From the NCBI RefSeq assembly GCF_900078315.1, contig NZ_FKBS01000008.1, positions 88,471 through 152,470 on the forward strand: a stretch of DNA of 64,000 nt. The letters are read 5' to 3'. The DNA comes from Bordetella ansorpii. GTDB taxonomy: Bacteria; Pseudomonadota; Gammaproteobacteria; Burkholderiales; Burkholderiaceae_B. The notes under the pieces are model-generated. The model worked only from the letters and a program-made list of their open reading frames with translations, ran no database searches and was not told the DNA's origin. Of this stretch, positions 15,713 through 23,816 are shown piece after piece (position 1 is the first letter of the stretch; every line of letters starts with the position of its first letter). A program made the position numbers and the translations under genes.

Positions 15713-16696
15713 ATGAACACCTGCAATCAACGCCGCCTCGTACTGTGCGGACTGGCGCTTGCGCTGGGCGCGGCCACGCTGGGCATGGCGCCTGCAATCA
15801 CTCATGCCGCATCGGGCAAGCCGATCCGGCTGATCGTGCCGTTCCCGCCGGGCGGCGGCGGCGACCGCCTGGGCCGGCTGCTGGCCGGCCCGCTGGGCAA
15901 GGCACTGGGCGCAGACGTGGTCGTGGAGAACCAGGGCGGCGCCAACGGCAACATCGCGCTGCAGAACGTGGCTCGCGCCGAAACCGACGGTTCCGTGCTG
16001 GGCCTGACGCTGGTGGACCACATCGGCGTCAACCCGCTGGTCTACAGGAACCTGCCCTACGATCCCTTGAAGGATTTCAAGGGCATCGGCCTGGTGCTGT
16101 CGACCCCGTATGTGATGGCCGTGCCGGAGGCCGGCCCACGCACGCTGGGCGAGTTCATGAACCAGGCGAAGGCCAGACCCGGTGAGAGCAGCATCGGCTA
16201 TCCCACGACCAATATCCAGATCGCAATGCTGGATCTGCAATCGCGCTCGAAATCGGAACTCAATCTGATTCCCTACCGGGGCATCGCCCAGGGCCTGCCG
16301 GACATGCTGGGCGGACGGCTGTCCGCCTGGGTGGGGACCAGCGTGACGATGCGCGGCTACATCGAGGGCGGCAAGGTGCGCGGGCTGGCGGTCACGTCTT
16401 CCGAGCGCGTGAAGGTGCTGCCCGAGGTGCCCACGGTGGCCGAAAGCGGCTATCCCGGCTACCAGCACGTCAGTTGGTACGGCATCGTGGCGCCGGCGGG
16501 TACGCCGGACAAGGTCGTCGCGCGCTTGAACGAGGCGCTGAACGACGTGCTGCGCGAACCTGCGGTGAAGGACGAAATCGAACGGGACGGCGCGACGGTA
16601 CTGGGCGGCGAAGCGGGCGCGCTGATGCAGGCGCTCGAAGCGGACCTGGAACGCCTGAAGCCCATCGTGGCGTCGGCGGGGATCAAGCCGCAATAA
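15713..16696 (+). CDS. Bug-family periplasmic solute-binding protein (fourth of five)
   Basis: A 327-residue protein with a signal peptide ending near THAAS (about residue 33). The ligand loop is IVPFPPGGGGDRLGR, where the fourth glycine replaces the usual threonine. VVENQGGANGN replaces the common ENRPGAGG. The start at 15713 follows GAGGAGACAG; longer upstream frames overlap the decarboxylase gene and lack a signal peptide. It belongs with the LysR-decarboxylase unit and is followed by a long hairpin. Confidence 0.92.
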   Translation: MNTCNQRRLVLCGLALALGAATLGMAPAITHAASGKPIRLIVPFPPGGGGDRLGRLLAGPLGKALGADVVVENQGGANGNIALQNVARAETDGSVLGLTLVDHIGVNPLVYRNLPYDPLKDFKGIGLVLSTPYVMAVPEAGPRTLGEFMNQAKARPGESSIGYPTTNIQIAMLDLQSRSKSELNLIPYRGIAQGLPDMLGGRLSAWVGTSVTMRGYIEGGKVRGLAVTSSERVKVLPEVPTVAESGYPGYQHVSWYGIVAPAGTPDKVVARLNEALNDVLREPAVKDEIERDGATVLGGEAGALMQALEADLERLKPIVASAGIKPQ

Positions 16697-16705
16697 AGCC
16701 TGGCG

Positions 16706-16740
16706 CCAGCCGGCACGCACCGTGTTGCGTGCCGGGCTGG
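16706..16740. terminator. strong hairpin between convergent genes
   Basis: The arms are 16706-16719 (CCAGCCGGCACGCA) and 16726-16740. They pair over 14 bp with a single bulged base and enclose a six-base loop. There is no T-tract on either side, so it could end transcription only weakly, or act as a barrier or 3'-end stabiliser for the Bug transcript and the opposing hutG-like transcript. Confidence 0.55.
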
Positions 16741-16799
16741 CCACCGGGGACGAGCCGTCGTTGCGTCGATACCCGTGCGCACGGCAGGCGGCGCAGGTT

Positions 16800-17591
16800 T
16801 CAAAGCCGCTCGAACGCCGCCCGCACCAGGCTTCGCACCACCGGCTCGATCTGGCTGGCCGCTTCATCGCGCCATGCGTACGGAGGCTGTTCGTCCATAT
16901 AGGTGGACTGGCACATCTCCAGCTGCACCGCATGGATGCCGTCTTGCGGCGCGCCATAATGCCGCGTGATGTAGCCGCCCTTGAAGCGCCCGTTCACCGC
17001 CCAGCTGTAGGCGCCCTGCTGTTCCAACGCCTGCCGTATCGCCGATTCGATCCCCGATGCACAACTGGCGCCGGAGGACGTGCCGATGTTCAGGTCGGGC
17101 AGCTTGCCGTCGAACAGGCGCGGAATCACGCTGGCGATGGAATGCGCCTCCCACAGCAGCACCTTGCCGTGCGCGGCGCGCAGCCGGGCGAGTTCCTCGT
17201 TCAACTTGTCGTGATAAGGCTGCCAATAGGCCTGGCGGCGCGCATCGCGTTCGTCCACGCCGATCTCGTCACGGCCATCCTGGTACAAGGGCTGGCCATC
17301 GAAGGTATGCGTGGGACACAGGCCCGTCTTGGCCTGGCCTGGATACAGGCTTTCGTCATTGGGCGGACGGTTCAGGTCCACCACATAGCGCGAATAGCGC
17401 GCCCACAGGAAGGAGGCCCCCATCGTGCGCCCGAAGGCGTACAGGCGGTCCAGGTGCCAGTCGGTATCGCCCGAGCGCAGCGCCAGTTCGGTCATGCCGG
17501 CCCGTTGCGGCTCGGGGATCAGGCGGCCCAGATGCGGGATGGAGATCAGCAGCGGAGCCGACCCCGCTTCAAAATGGAAGACGTCGTTCAT
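16800..17591 (-). CDS. N-formylglutamate amidohydrolase-like protein (HutG family), copy 1
   Basis: HutG-type amidohydrolases release formate from N-formylglutamate. This 263-residue copy keeps the family motifs: SIPHLGRLIP (17-26), VDLNRPP (71-77), SLYPGQ (81-86), LCPTHTFDGQPLY (91-103) and the metal/catalytic LWEAHS (146-151), plus NGRFKGGYITRHYG. It is divergent from the LysR gene at 17801 across 209 bases. No histidine-degradation genes are near, so the substrate may be another N-formyl or N-acyl amino acid. A diverged paralogue is at 28427-29221. Confidence 0.9.
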   Translation of the reverse strand: MNDVFHFEAGSAPLLISIPHLGRLIPEPQRAGMTELALRSGDTDWHLDRLYAFGRTMGASFLWARYSRYVVDLNRPPNDESLYPGQAKTGLCPTHTFDGQPLYQDGRDEIGVDERDARRQAYWQPYHDKLNEELARLRAAHGKVLLWEAHSIASVIPRLFDGKLPDLNIGTSSGASCASGIESAIRQALEQQGAYSWAVNGRFKGGYITRHYGAPQDGIHAVQLEMCQSTYMDEQPPYAWRDEAASQIEPVVRSLVRAAFERL

Positions 17592-17745
17592 GGAACCTCG
17601 TTTTTGCGTGCGGGCATCGGTGCCCAGCCCATCCTAGGCGGGGCCCGCCGCGCGGCACGGATGATCCAGCGCGCTGATACTAAATACATGGCCCGCGTGA
17701 TGCTGCCCGGCAGACCTAGGGTAAACGAGGGTTTTCATGGCGGCG

Positions 17746-17754
17746 TTAACTAAA
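17746..17754. promoter_or_regulatory. TTAACTAAA element in the hutG-like/lysR divergent promoter
   Basis: The nine-base element TTAACTAAA is 47-55 bases before ATG 17801. The same nine bases occur at 32792-32800 before the flavoprotein operon of the second half of the locus. Related TTAAnnAA sequences lie at 18854 and 33938. Candidate binding site for one or both paralogous LysR proteins. Confidence 0.45.
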
Positions 17755-17800
17755 CCCCCTGTGATAAAGTCATCCGCGTTGTAGCTAGAGGACTTGCCAC

Positions 17801-18799
17801 ATGAACGATGAAGGTATCGCTCGATATCCAGATTGGGAATTGCTGGCAAGTTGGGTAGCCGTGGTCGAGGCAGGCTCCATTTCCGAGGCCGCCAAGCGCC
17901 TGCGCATTTCGCAGGCGGGCGTGTCCCAACGGGTCAAGGCCATCGAGGCCTTGCTGGACACCGTCCTGCTGGACCGCTCCACCCGCCCTGCCCGTCCCAC
18001 TTCCGCCGGGCAGCGGCTGTTCGAACACGCCACCGCCATCTTGCAAAGCGCCGACCAGATGGTCGAGGGCGTACGCAGCGTCACGCGCGCCAAGCGGGTG
18101 GTCGTGCGCCTGGGCTGCGTCGATTCCTTCGCGGCCACCATCGGCCCCATCATCATCCGCGCGCTGACCGGCACCTCGCAGCAGATCCGCATGTGGTCGG
18201 GCATCACGCCCACGCTGGACGGGCTTCTGGATGCGCGCCAGCTGGACATGGCCGTGACCACCACGGGCGTCAGCGCGTCGCCGGGCGTGCGCCGCCAGAA
18301 GCTGTTCTCCGAGCCCTATTTCGTGGTGCTGCCACGGGGCTTCGCCGTCGACAGGCTGACCTCGCTGTCGGACCTGAGCCGCCATCTGCGCTTCATCCGC
18401 TACAGCGCCCGCTCGGTGATAGGCCAGCACGTCGACACCTACCTGATGGCCCATACCGACAGCATCGAACGCACCTGCGAATTCGATGCCACCGATCCCA
18501 TGCTGAGCCTGGTGGCGGCGGGACTGGGCTTCGCGTTGTCCACGCCGCTGTGCATCTGGCAGTCGCGCCATTTCGTGCCCGACATACGCGTGGTGCCGCT
18601 GTCCGCGTTCTCGCGCCACGGCCGGCCCTACGAGGTGCTCAGCCGCACGTTCTATCTCAGCTCGCGCGAGAACGAGTTGGGCAACCTGCCCAATGAAATG
18701 CACGACCTGCTCTGTCAGGCGTACGACAAGCAGGTCTCGCGCGACATCGCCCGCGCGCTGTCGCTGCGGCCCGAAGACGTCTATTCGTTCGAGGGCTGA
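17801..18799 (+). CDS. LysR-family regulator, paralogue of the one at 32838-33803
   Basis: A 332-residue regulator. The DNA-binding domain is at about residues 12-70 (SISEAAKRLRISQAGVSQRV). The effector domain includes PRGFAVDRL, YSARSVIGQHVDTYLM and FALSTPLCIWQSRHF. The last parts align by eye with YGSRVELGAQIERY and AITTPLCLWQARQC of the LysR at 32838, so the two are close paralogues. It is divergent from the hutG-like gene and directly upstream of the aldehyde dehydrogenase in the same direction, so both are likely targets. Confidence 0.92.
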   Translation: MNDEGIARYPDWELLASWVAVVEAGSISEAAKRLRISQAGVSQRVKAIEALLDTVLLDRSTRPARPTSAGQRLFEHATAILQSADQMVEGVRSVTRAKRVVVRLGCVDSFAATIGPIIIRALTGTSQQIRMWSGITPTLDGLLDARQLDMAVTTTGVSASPGVRRQKLFSEPYFVVLPRGFAVDRLTSLSDLSRHLRFIRYSARSVIGQHVDTYLMAHTDSIERTCEFDATDPMLSLVAAGLGFALSTPLCIWQSRHFVPDIRVVPLSAFSRHGRPYEVLSRTFYLSSRENELGNLPNEMHDLLCQAYDKQVSRDIARALSLRPEDVYSFEG

Positions 18800-18842
18800 T
18801 CGCGCACGCCGGCTGCACACATAACCGGCACCGATCCAAAGC

Positions 18843-18862
18843 ATAAGGCCCGCTTAATTAAC
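18843..18862. promoter_or_regulatory. LysR-type box upstream of the aldehyde dehydrogenase
   Basis: TAAG (18844-18847) and CTTA (18853-18856) are inverted halves with a T-N11-A arrangement, followed directly by TTAATTAA. The 13-base core TAAGGCCCGCTTA resembles TAAGGCGTCTTTA inside the dyad at 33874-33902. It lies about 120 bases before GTG 18980 in a 180-base gap. Nothing else stands out in that gap. Confidence 0.45.
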
Positions 18863-18979
18863 GGCAACGCCGCGAACGTGACGCGTACGCTGGGGATTCT
18901 CGCCGCGCGCCCCGCAGGCCGCGGCATGGATGCCCCATCAAGACGCTTTCCACACGAACCGTACAAGGAGTAAGCCAGC

Positions 18980-20590
18980 GTGATTTCCGGTCCCCAACTT
19001 CCGTTTCCCGCCAATGAACCCGAGTGGTCCTTCGCCCCGGGCACCGACGCCGCCAAGCAGTTGCAACAGGCGCTGGCCCGGCGCGAAATCGTGGACGTGC
19101 CCACGGTGATCGGCGGCAAGCGGCTGTACTCGGACGATGTGCTCGAAGTGCGCGCCCCGCATGACCACCAACGCGTGGTGGCGCGCATCCATCGCCCCAA
19201 TGAAGCCCAGGTCAAGGAAGCCATCGCCAACGCGCGCAGCGTGTCGCGCGACTGGGCCGACCTGTCGCTGGCCAGCCGCTGCGCCATTCTGCACCGCGCC
19301 GCCGAGATCATCGCCACACGCTATCGCGTGGACATCAACGCGGCCACCATGCTGGGCCAGAGCAAGACCATCGAGGAAGCCGAGCCCGACAGCGGCTGCG
19401 AGCTGATCGACTTCTTCCGCTTCAACGCCTACAACGCCCAGAAGGTGCACGCCGAGCAGCCGCTGTCGGTGCCCAGCGCCGCCAACCGCACCGACTGGCG
19501 TCCGCTGGAAGGCTTCGTCTACGCCGTGTCGCCGTTCAATTTCACGGCCATCGGCGGCAACCTGAGCACCGCGCCCGCCGTGATGGGCAACACCGTACTG
19601 TGGAAGCCCTCGGACAAGTCTGCATGGGCCAACTACCTGTGCTATGAAGCGCTGGAAGAAGCCGGCTTGCCTGCGGGCGTGATCAACTTCGTACCCGGCG
19701 AAGCCGAGATGACCACGCGCGTGGCGATGGCCTCGCAGGAACTGGCCGGCATTCACTTCACGGGCTCGTCGGCGGTGTTCAATTCGCTGTGGAAGCAGGT
19801 GGCGGGCAACGTCGAGCACTACCGCTCGATCCCACGCCTGGTGGGCGAAACCGGCGGCAAGGACTTCGTGCTGGCCCATGCCTCGGCCAACGCCGACGCG
19901 GTGTCCATCGCGCTGGTGCGCGCCGCCTTCGGCTACCAGGGCCAGAAGTGCAGCGCCGCCTCGCGCGCCTACATCCCCAAGAGCCTGTGGCCCGAGGTCA
20001 GCCGCCAACTGCGCGAGCGCCTGGCCGAGTTGCAGGTCGGCGACGTGGCCGATCCCAAGACCTTCATGGGGGCGGTGATCAGCGAGGCGTCGCACGCCAA
20101 GTTGACCAACGCGATTGCGGCGGCGAAGGCCGACAGCGGCGTGGAACTGATTTCGGGCGGCCGCACCTGGGCGGATCCCGGCTACTTCGTCGAACCCACC
20201 GTGTTCCGCGTGCAGGATCCGAAGCATCTGCTGATGCAGGAAGAGCTGTTCGGCCCCGTGCTGGCGGTGTACGTGTACGACGACAGCGCCTGGGACGAGA
20301 CGCTGACGCTGATCGACGGCACCAGCCGCTACGCGCTGACGGGCTCGATCTTCTCGAACGAGCGCGCCGCGCTGCACCAGGCCGAGGCCGTGCTGAACTT
20401 CGCCGCCGGCAACCTGTACCTGAACGACAAGCCCACGGGCGCCATGGTGGGCCAGCAACCCTTCGGCGGCGGCCGCGCCAGCGGCACCAACGACAAGGCC
20501 GGCTCGTTCATCAACCTGATGCGCTGGAGCTCGCCGCGCGTGGTGAAGGAAAACTACGCGCCCGTGCGCGACTGGAAATTCCAGCTATAA
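18980..20590 (+). CDS. L-glutamate gamma-semialdehyde (P5C) dehydrogenase, ALDH4 type
   Basis: This 536-residue aldehyde dehydrogenase resembles stand-alone P5C dehydrogenases of the ALDH4A1 group more than the PutA domain. Signatures are VYAVSPFNFTAIGGNL, HFTGSSAVFNSLWK, catalytic Glu290 in GETGGKDF and nucleophile Cys324 in GYQGQKCSAASRAYIP. The start is GTG 18980, nine bases after AAGGAG. P5C dehydrogenases oxidise glutamate semialdehyde and also 4-hydroxyglutamate semialdehyde. With the HOGA/DapA-like lyase next door the second substrate is attractive, but that is inference. A strong terminator follows. Confidence 0.92.
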   Translation: MISGPQLPFPANEPEWSFAPGTDAAKQLQQALARREIVDVPTVIGGKRLYSDDVLEVRAPHDHQRVVARIHRPNEAQVKEAIANARSVSRDWADLSLASRCAILHRAAEIIATRYRVDINAATMLGQSKTIEEAEPDSGCELIDFFRFNAYNAQKVHAEQPLSVPSAANRTDWRPLEGFVYAVSPFNFTAIGGNLSTAPAVMGNTVLWKPSDKSAWANYLCYEALEEAGLPAGVINFVPGEAEMTTRVAMASQELAGIHFTGSSAVFNSLWKQVAGNVEHYRSIPRLVGETGGKDFVLAHASANADAVSIALVRAAFGYQGQKCSAASRAYIPKSLWPEVSRQLRERLAELQVGDVADPKTFMGAVISEASHAKLTNAIAAAKADSGVELISGGRTWADPGYFVEPTVFRVQDPKHLLMQEELFGPVLAVYVYDDSAWDETLTLIDGTSRYALTGSIFSNERAALHQAEAVLNFAAGNLYLNDKPTGAMVGQQPFGGGRASGTNDKAGSFINLMRWSSPRVVKENYAPVRDWKFQL

Positions 20591-20602
20591 GGACCGCAGA
20601 AG

Positions 20603-20645
20603 CGGGCGAGCGTCAGCGTGCGATCACGCGGCTCGCCCGTTTTTT
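20603..20645 (+). terminator. Rho-independent terminator of the P5C dehydrogenase gene
   Basis: A 9-bp stem pairs CGGGCGAGC (20603-20611) with GCTCGCCCG (20631-20639). The loop contains a smaller hairpin (GCGTG...CACGC). Six T residues follow at 20640-20645. It separates the dehydrogenase from the lyase-transporter operon. Confidence 0.92.
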
Positions 20646-20918
20646 ATTGCGTGAACGCAGTCCGCGACGAATCGTCTTGAAGCACTACGGGAAACCCCCA
20701 GCTTGTGTATCCCCGATACCCTGGAAAGCTAGTATTGACGCGGGTTTGCGCGAAGTTCTGTGCTAAACCGCGTAGCGGTTTGAATAATTCGGCGTTATGT
20801 AGATAGTCACGCTGCTTGATGTTGTTCAGACCCCTGCAACGCCTGACTTAAGTTCACGTTCATGGCCAGTGCGTGACATCAACCCACTGTCCTCCCGCCA
20901 TCTGGAGGCACCGACATC
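20646..20918 (+). promoter_or_regulatory. leader/promoter region of the lyase-ABC transporter operon
   Basis: This gene-free stretch precedes the nine-gene run from 20919 to 29221. It holds a short hairpin, AAACCGC (20765-20771) and GCGGTTT (20775-20781) with a three-base loop and no T-tract, and an eight-base palindrome ACTTAAGT (20846-20853). The latter recalls the CTTAA elements of the other promoters in this locus. A GGAGG ribosome site (about 20905-20909) lies just before ATG 20919. I see no convincing riboswitch or small ORF. Confidence 0.5.
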
Positions 20919-21821
20919 ATGAATAAATCGCAGCACAAGTATTCGGGCATTCTTACCGCGCTTCCCACGCCGCTGACGGCGGACCTGCAGATCGAGACCG
21001 CGCCGCTGGTGGCGCACGTGCAGCGTCTGGCCCAGGGCGGCGCGACCGACGGCGTGGTGCCGCTGGGCGGCACCGGCGAGTACACCTCGTTGTCGGCCAG
21101 CCAGCGCCTGCAGATCGTCGAAGCCACGCTGGCCGCGGCCGGCGACACCATGCACGTCATCCCCGGCATCCTGTCGCCCGGCGTGGGCGACGCCATCGAC
21201 AACGCCCGCGCTTTCGTGCGGGCGGGCGCCAAGGCCTTGATGGTCGTCACGCCCTACTACTTCCGCCCCACGCAGGAAGGCATTCTCGACTACTACAAGC
21301 GCTTCTCGGACGCGGTCGACGCCGACATCATCCTGTACGAGATCCCCTACCGCACTGGCGTGTCGCTGCACTACGGCACCGTGGACAAGCTGGCCGACAT
21401 GACGCGCGTGGTCGGCATCAAGGCCTGCAATCCCGACCTGGCCCAGCAGATGCGCGCGGCCGAGCTGGCCAGCACCAAGATGGCCATCCTGACCGGCGAG
21501 GAAGACGTCGCGCCGCTGCATATCGCCATGGGCGCGGTGGGCGCCGTCATCTCCAGCTCGAACCTCGTGCCCAACCAATGGCAGCGCGTGCTGGGCCTGG
21601 CCATGGAAGGCAAGCTGGCCGAGTCGGTGGCGCTGCACGCCACCCTGCGCCCACTGATCGACGCCATTTTCGCGGAGCCGAACCCGGCGCCGCTGAAACT
21701 CGCCATGAACCTGCTTGGATGGGGGTTCGGTCCCGACGTGCTGCCGCCGATGCAGGCCGGCAGCGCCGCATTGCGCGCGCGGCTGGAACAGGTCGTCCCG
21801 GCCCTGATCTCGCGCGAATAA
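20919..21821 (+). CDS. DapA/NAL-family lyase (4-hydroxy-2-oxoglutarate aldolase or related)
   Basis: A class I aldolase-type TIM barrel of 300 residues. Lys168 (VVGIKACNPD) is the Schiff-base lysine and Tyr140 (LYEIPYRTG) the partner tyrosine. The usual GTTGE loop reads LGGTGEYTSL near residue 50. Family members include dihydrodipicolinate synthase, N-acetylneuraminate lyase, HOGA1-type aldolases and deaminating dehydratases of hydroxyproline breakdown. Its place between P5C dehydrogenase and an amino-acid/polyamine-type transporter argues for a catabolic aldolase or dehydratase, not lysine biosynthesis. It starts the transporter operon. Confidence 0.88.
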   Translation: MNKSQHKYSGILTALPTPLTADLQIETAPLVAHVQRLAQGGATDGVVPLGGTGEYTSLSASQRLQIVEATLAAAGDTMHVIPGILSPGVGDAIDNARAFVRAGAKALMVVTPYYFRPTQEGILDYYKRFSDAVDADIILYEIPYRTGVSLHYGTVDKLADMTRVVGIKACNPDLAQQMRAAELASTKMAILTGEEDVAPLHIAMGAVGAVISSSNLVPNQWQRVLGLAMEGKLAESVALHATLRPLIDAIFAEPNPAPLKLAMNLLGWGFGPDVLPPMQAGSAALRARLEQVVPALISRE

Positions 21822-21846
21822 CCAACTTCCACACACAGGGGAAATC

Positions 21847-22911
21847 ATGCAGAACCAGAATAACGCCAGCCGCCGCAGCTTCCTGAAAGCCTCTGGCGCC
21901 ACCCTGACGGCAGCGGCCGTCGGGATGCCCATGATCATGACGTCGCGCCGTGCGATGGCCGCCGGCAATCTGGTGGTCGTCAGTTGGGGGGGCAACTACC
22001 GCACCGCGGTCGAAGAGGCGTTGACCAAGCCCTTCGAGAAGGAATTCGGCGTGCGCGTCACGCTGGTCGACACGCCGGATCTGGCCAAGGTCAAGGCGCA
22101 GGTCATGACCCGCAACGTCGAGTGGGACGTGTTCGATGCCGTCGGCCCCATGGCCATGACGGGCTCGAAGAACGGCTACTGGGAAGCGCTGGATCCCGCG
22201 ATGTTCGACCAGGGCGACCTGATCGCGCCGATGACCAAGGAGGCCGTGCCCTTCTACGGCTTCACCGGCGGCATCTGCTGGGACAACAACCGCCATCCCG
22301 AGGGCAAGCACCCGGAAACCTTCGCCGACTACTTCAACGTCGAAAAATTCCCCGGGCAACGCACGCTGCGCAACCGCGCCAGCGAAACGCTGGAGATCGC
22401 CCTGCTGGCCGACGGCGTGCCGGCCGACAAGATCTACCCGCTGGACGTGGACCGCGCCTTCCGTGCACTGAACCGCATCAAGCCGCACATCGGCAAGTGG
22501 GTGGACCAGACCCCGCAGACCACCTCGCTGGTGGAAACCGGCCAGGTCGACTTCAGCTACACCTATGCCACGCGCGCCAAGGCCTCGCTGGAGTCGGGCA
22601 AGCCCACCGGCTTCTCGTTCAAGCAGAACCTGATCGGCCTGGAATACCTGGTGGTGCTGAAGAACGCGCCCAACAAGCAGAACGCCATGAACTACCTGAA
22701 GTTCGCCATGCGCCCCGATCGCCAGGCCGCGCTGATGGATCTGCACGGCAACACGCCCGCCAGCAAGAAGGCGATGGACCTGATGAAGCCCGAGGTGAAG
22801 AAGTGGCTGTCCAATCCCGCGAACCCGAACAACGTGATCAGCAACGACGCATGGTGGGCGGATCACTATGACGAGCTGACCCTGAAGTTCAAGGAGTGGG
22901 TGCTGACCTGA
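21847..22911 (+). CDS. PotD-like ABC transporter substrate-binding protein, Tat-exported (copy A)
   Basis: A periplasmic receptor of 354 residues. A twin-arginine signal is at residues 8-15 (SRRSFLKA), followed by a hydrophobic stretch to about 38. The mature part starts near NLVVVSWGGNYRTA and has the spermidine/putrescine-type fold (DVFDAVGP, YPLDVDRAFRALNRIKP, FSYTYATRAK, NDAWWADHYDE). It is followed by two permeases and an ATPase. A paralogue, about half identical by eye, is encoded at 34105-35169 without its own transporter. The ligand is unknown, but polyamine-like or amino-acid-derived compounds are typical. Confidence 0.92.
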   Translation: MQNQNNASRRSFLKASGATLTAAAVGMPMIMTSRRAMAAGNLVVVSWGGNYRTAVEEALTKPFEKEFGVRVTLVDTPDLAKVKAQVMTRNVEWDVFDAVGPMAMTGSKNGYWEALDPAMFDQGDLIAPMTKEAVPFYGFTGGICWDNNRHPEGKHPETFADYFNVEKFPGQRTLRNRASETLEIALLADGVPADKIYPLDVDRAFRALNRIKPHIGKWVDQTPQTTSLVETGQVDFSYTYATRAKASLESGKPTGFSFKQNLIGLEYLVVLKNAPNKQNAMNYLKFAMRPDRQAALMDLHGNTPASKKAMDLMKPEVKKWLSNPANPNNVISNDAWWADHYDELTLKFKEWVLT

Positions 22912-22976
22912 CGAAGGCGGCGGCGCCGGTGCCCCGGCGCCCCTCTTCGGGAATTCGATCAATAAGGGAAAGTCTG

Positions 22977-23816
22977 ATGAAAGCGCGAAGCGAGGCGTGG
23001 CTATACGTCGCACCAGCCACGTTGTTTCTGTTTCTGGTCATGCTGGTGCCGCTGGCCTACGTGGCGTACACCAGTTTCACCACGGCGGGCGGCGATTTCT
23101 CGATCGCGGCCTATCAGCGCCTGTTCGGCAGCGAACTGTTCCGGCGCACGCTGTGGTCCACGTTCGAGATCAGTATTCTCGCGTCGCTGTCCAGCCTGTT
23201 GCTGGGCTATCCGATCGCGATGCACCTGGCCCGGCAGACGCCGCGCAAGCGCGCCATCTTCATGGTGCTGGTGCTGGTGCCGTTCTGGACCAGCATCCTG
23301 GTCAAGAGCTATGCCTTCACCGTGCTGCTGGGGCGGGCGGGCCTGGTCAACCAACTGCTCACCTGGCTGACGGGCGACACCGTCCAGTTGCCCATGCTGT
23401 TCAACCGCTTCGGCGTGATGGTCGGCATGACCAACTACCTGATTCCCTTCGTCGTCTTCCCGGTGCTGGCCAGCCTGCTGGCCATCGACAAGTCGCTGTA
23501 CCGCGCATCCGAGATCATGGGCGCCAGGCCGCCGCGCATCTTCCTGCGCATCACGCTGCCGCTGAGCCTGCCCGGCGTGGCGGCGGCGGTGCTCAGCACC
23601 ACCGTGATGTCCATGGGCTTCTTCGTCATTCCGGCGCTGCTGGGCGGACGCCAGGACGTGATGATGTCGAACCTGGTCGACTTCTACACCCGTGAAACGA
23701 TGGACTGGAACATGGCCTCGGCCATCGGCGTGATCCTGCTGGGCATCGTGACGCTGGCCGCCGTGGGCGCCAGCACCCTGAAGAAATCGGGCAACCGCGC
23801 GGAGGTGCCGGCATGA
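22977..23816 (+). CDS. ABC transporter permease, PotB-like
   Basis: An inner-membrane protein of 279 residues with about six hydrophobic segments, starting with LYVAPATLFLFLVMLVPLAY. The coupling segment is near ASEIMGARPPRIFLRITLPL, the EAA-loop pattern of importers. ATG 22977 follows AAGGGA and begins MKARSEAWLYVAP; a longer frame overlaps the previous gene. Its stop overlaps the next start by four bases (ATGA), indicating translational coupling to the second permease. Confidence 0.92.
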   Translation: MKARSEAWLYVAPATLFLFLVMLVPLAYVAYTSFTTAGGDFSIAAYQRLFGSELFRRTLWSTFEISILASLSSLLLGYPIAMHLARQTPRKRAIFMVLVLVPFWTSILVKSYAFTVLLGRAGLVNQLLTWLTGDTVQLPMLFNRFGVMVGMTNYLIPFVVFPVLASLLAIDKSLYRASEIMGARPPRIFLRITLPLSLPGVAAAVLSTTVMSMGFFVIPALLGGRQDVMMSNLVDFYTRETMDWNMASAIGVILLGIVTLAAVGASTLKKSGNRAEVPA

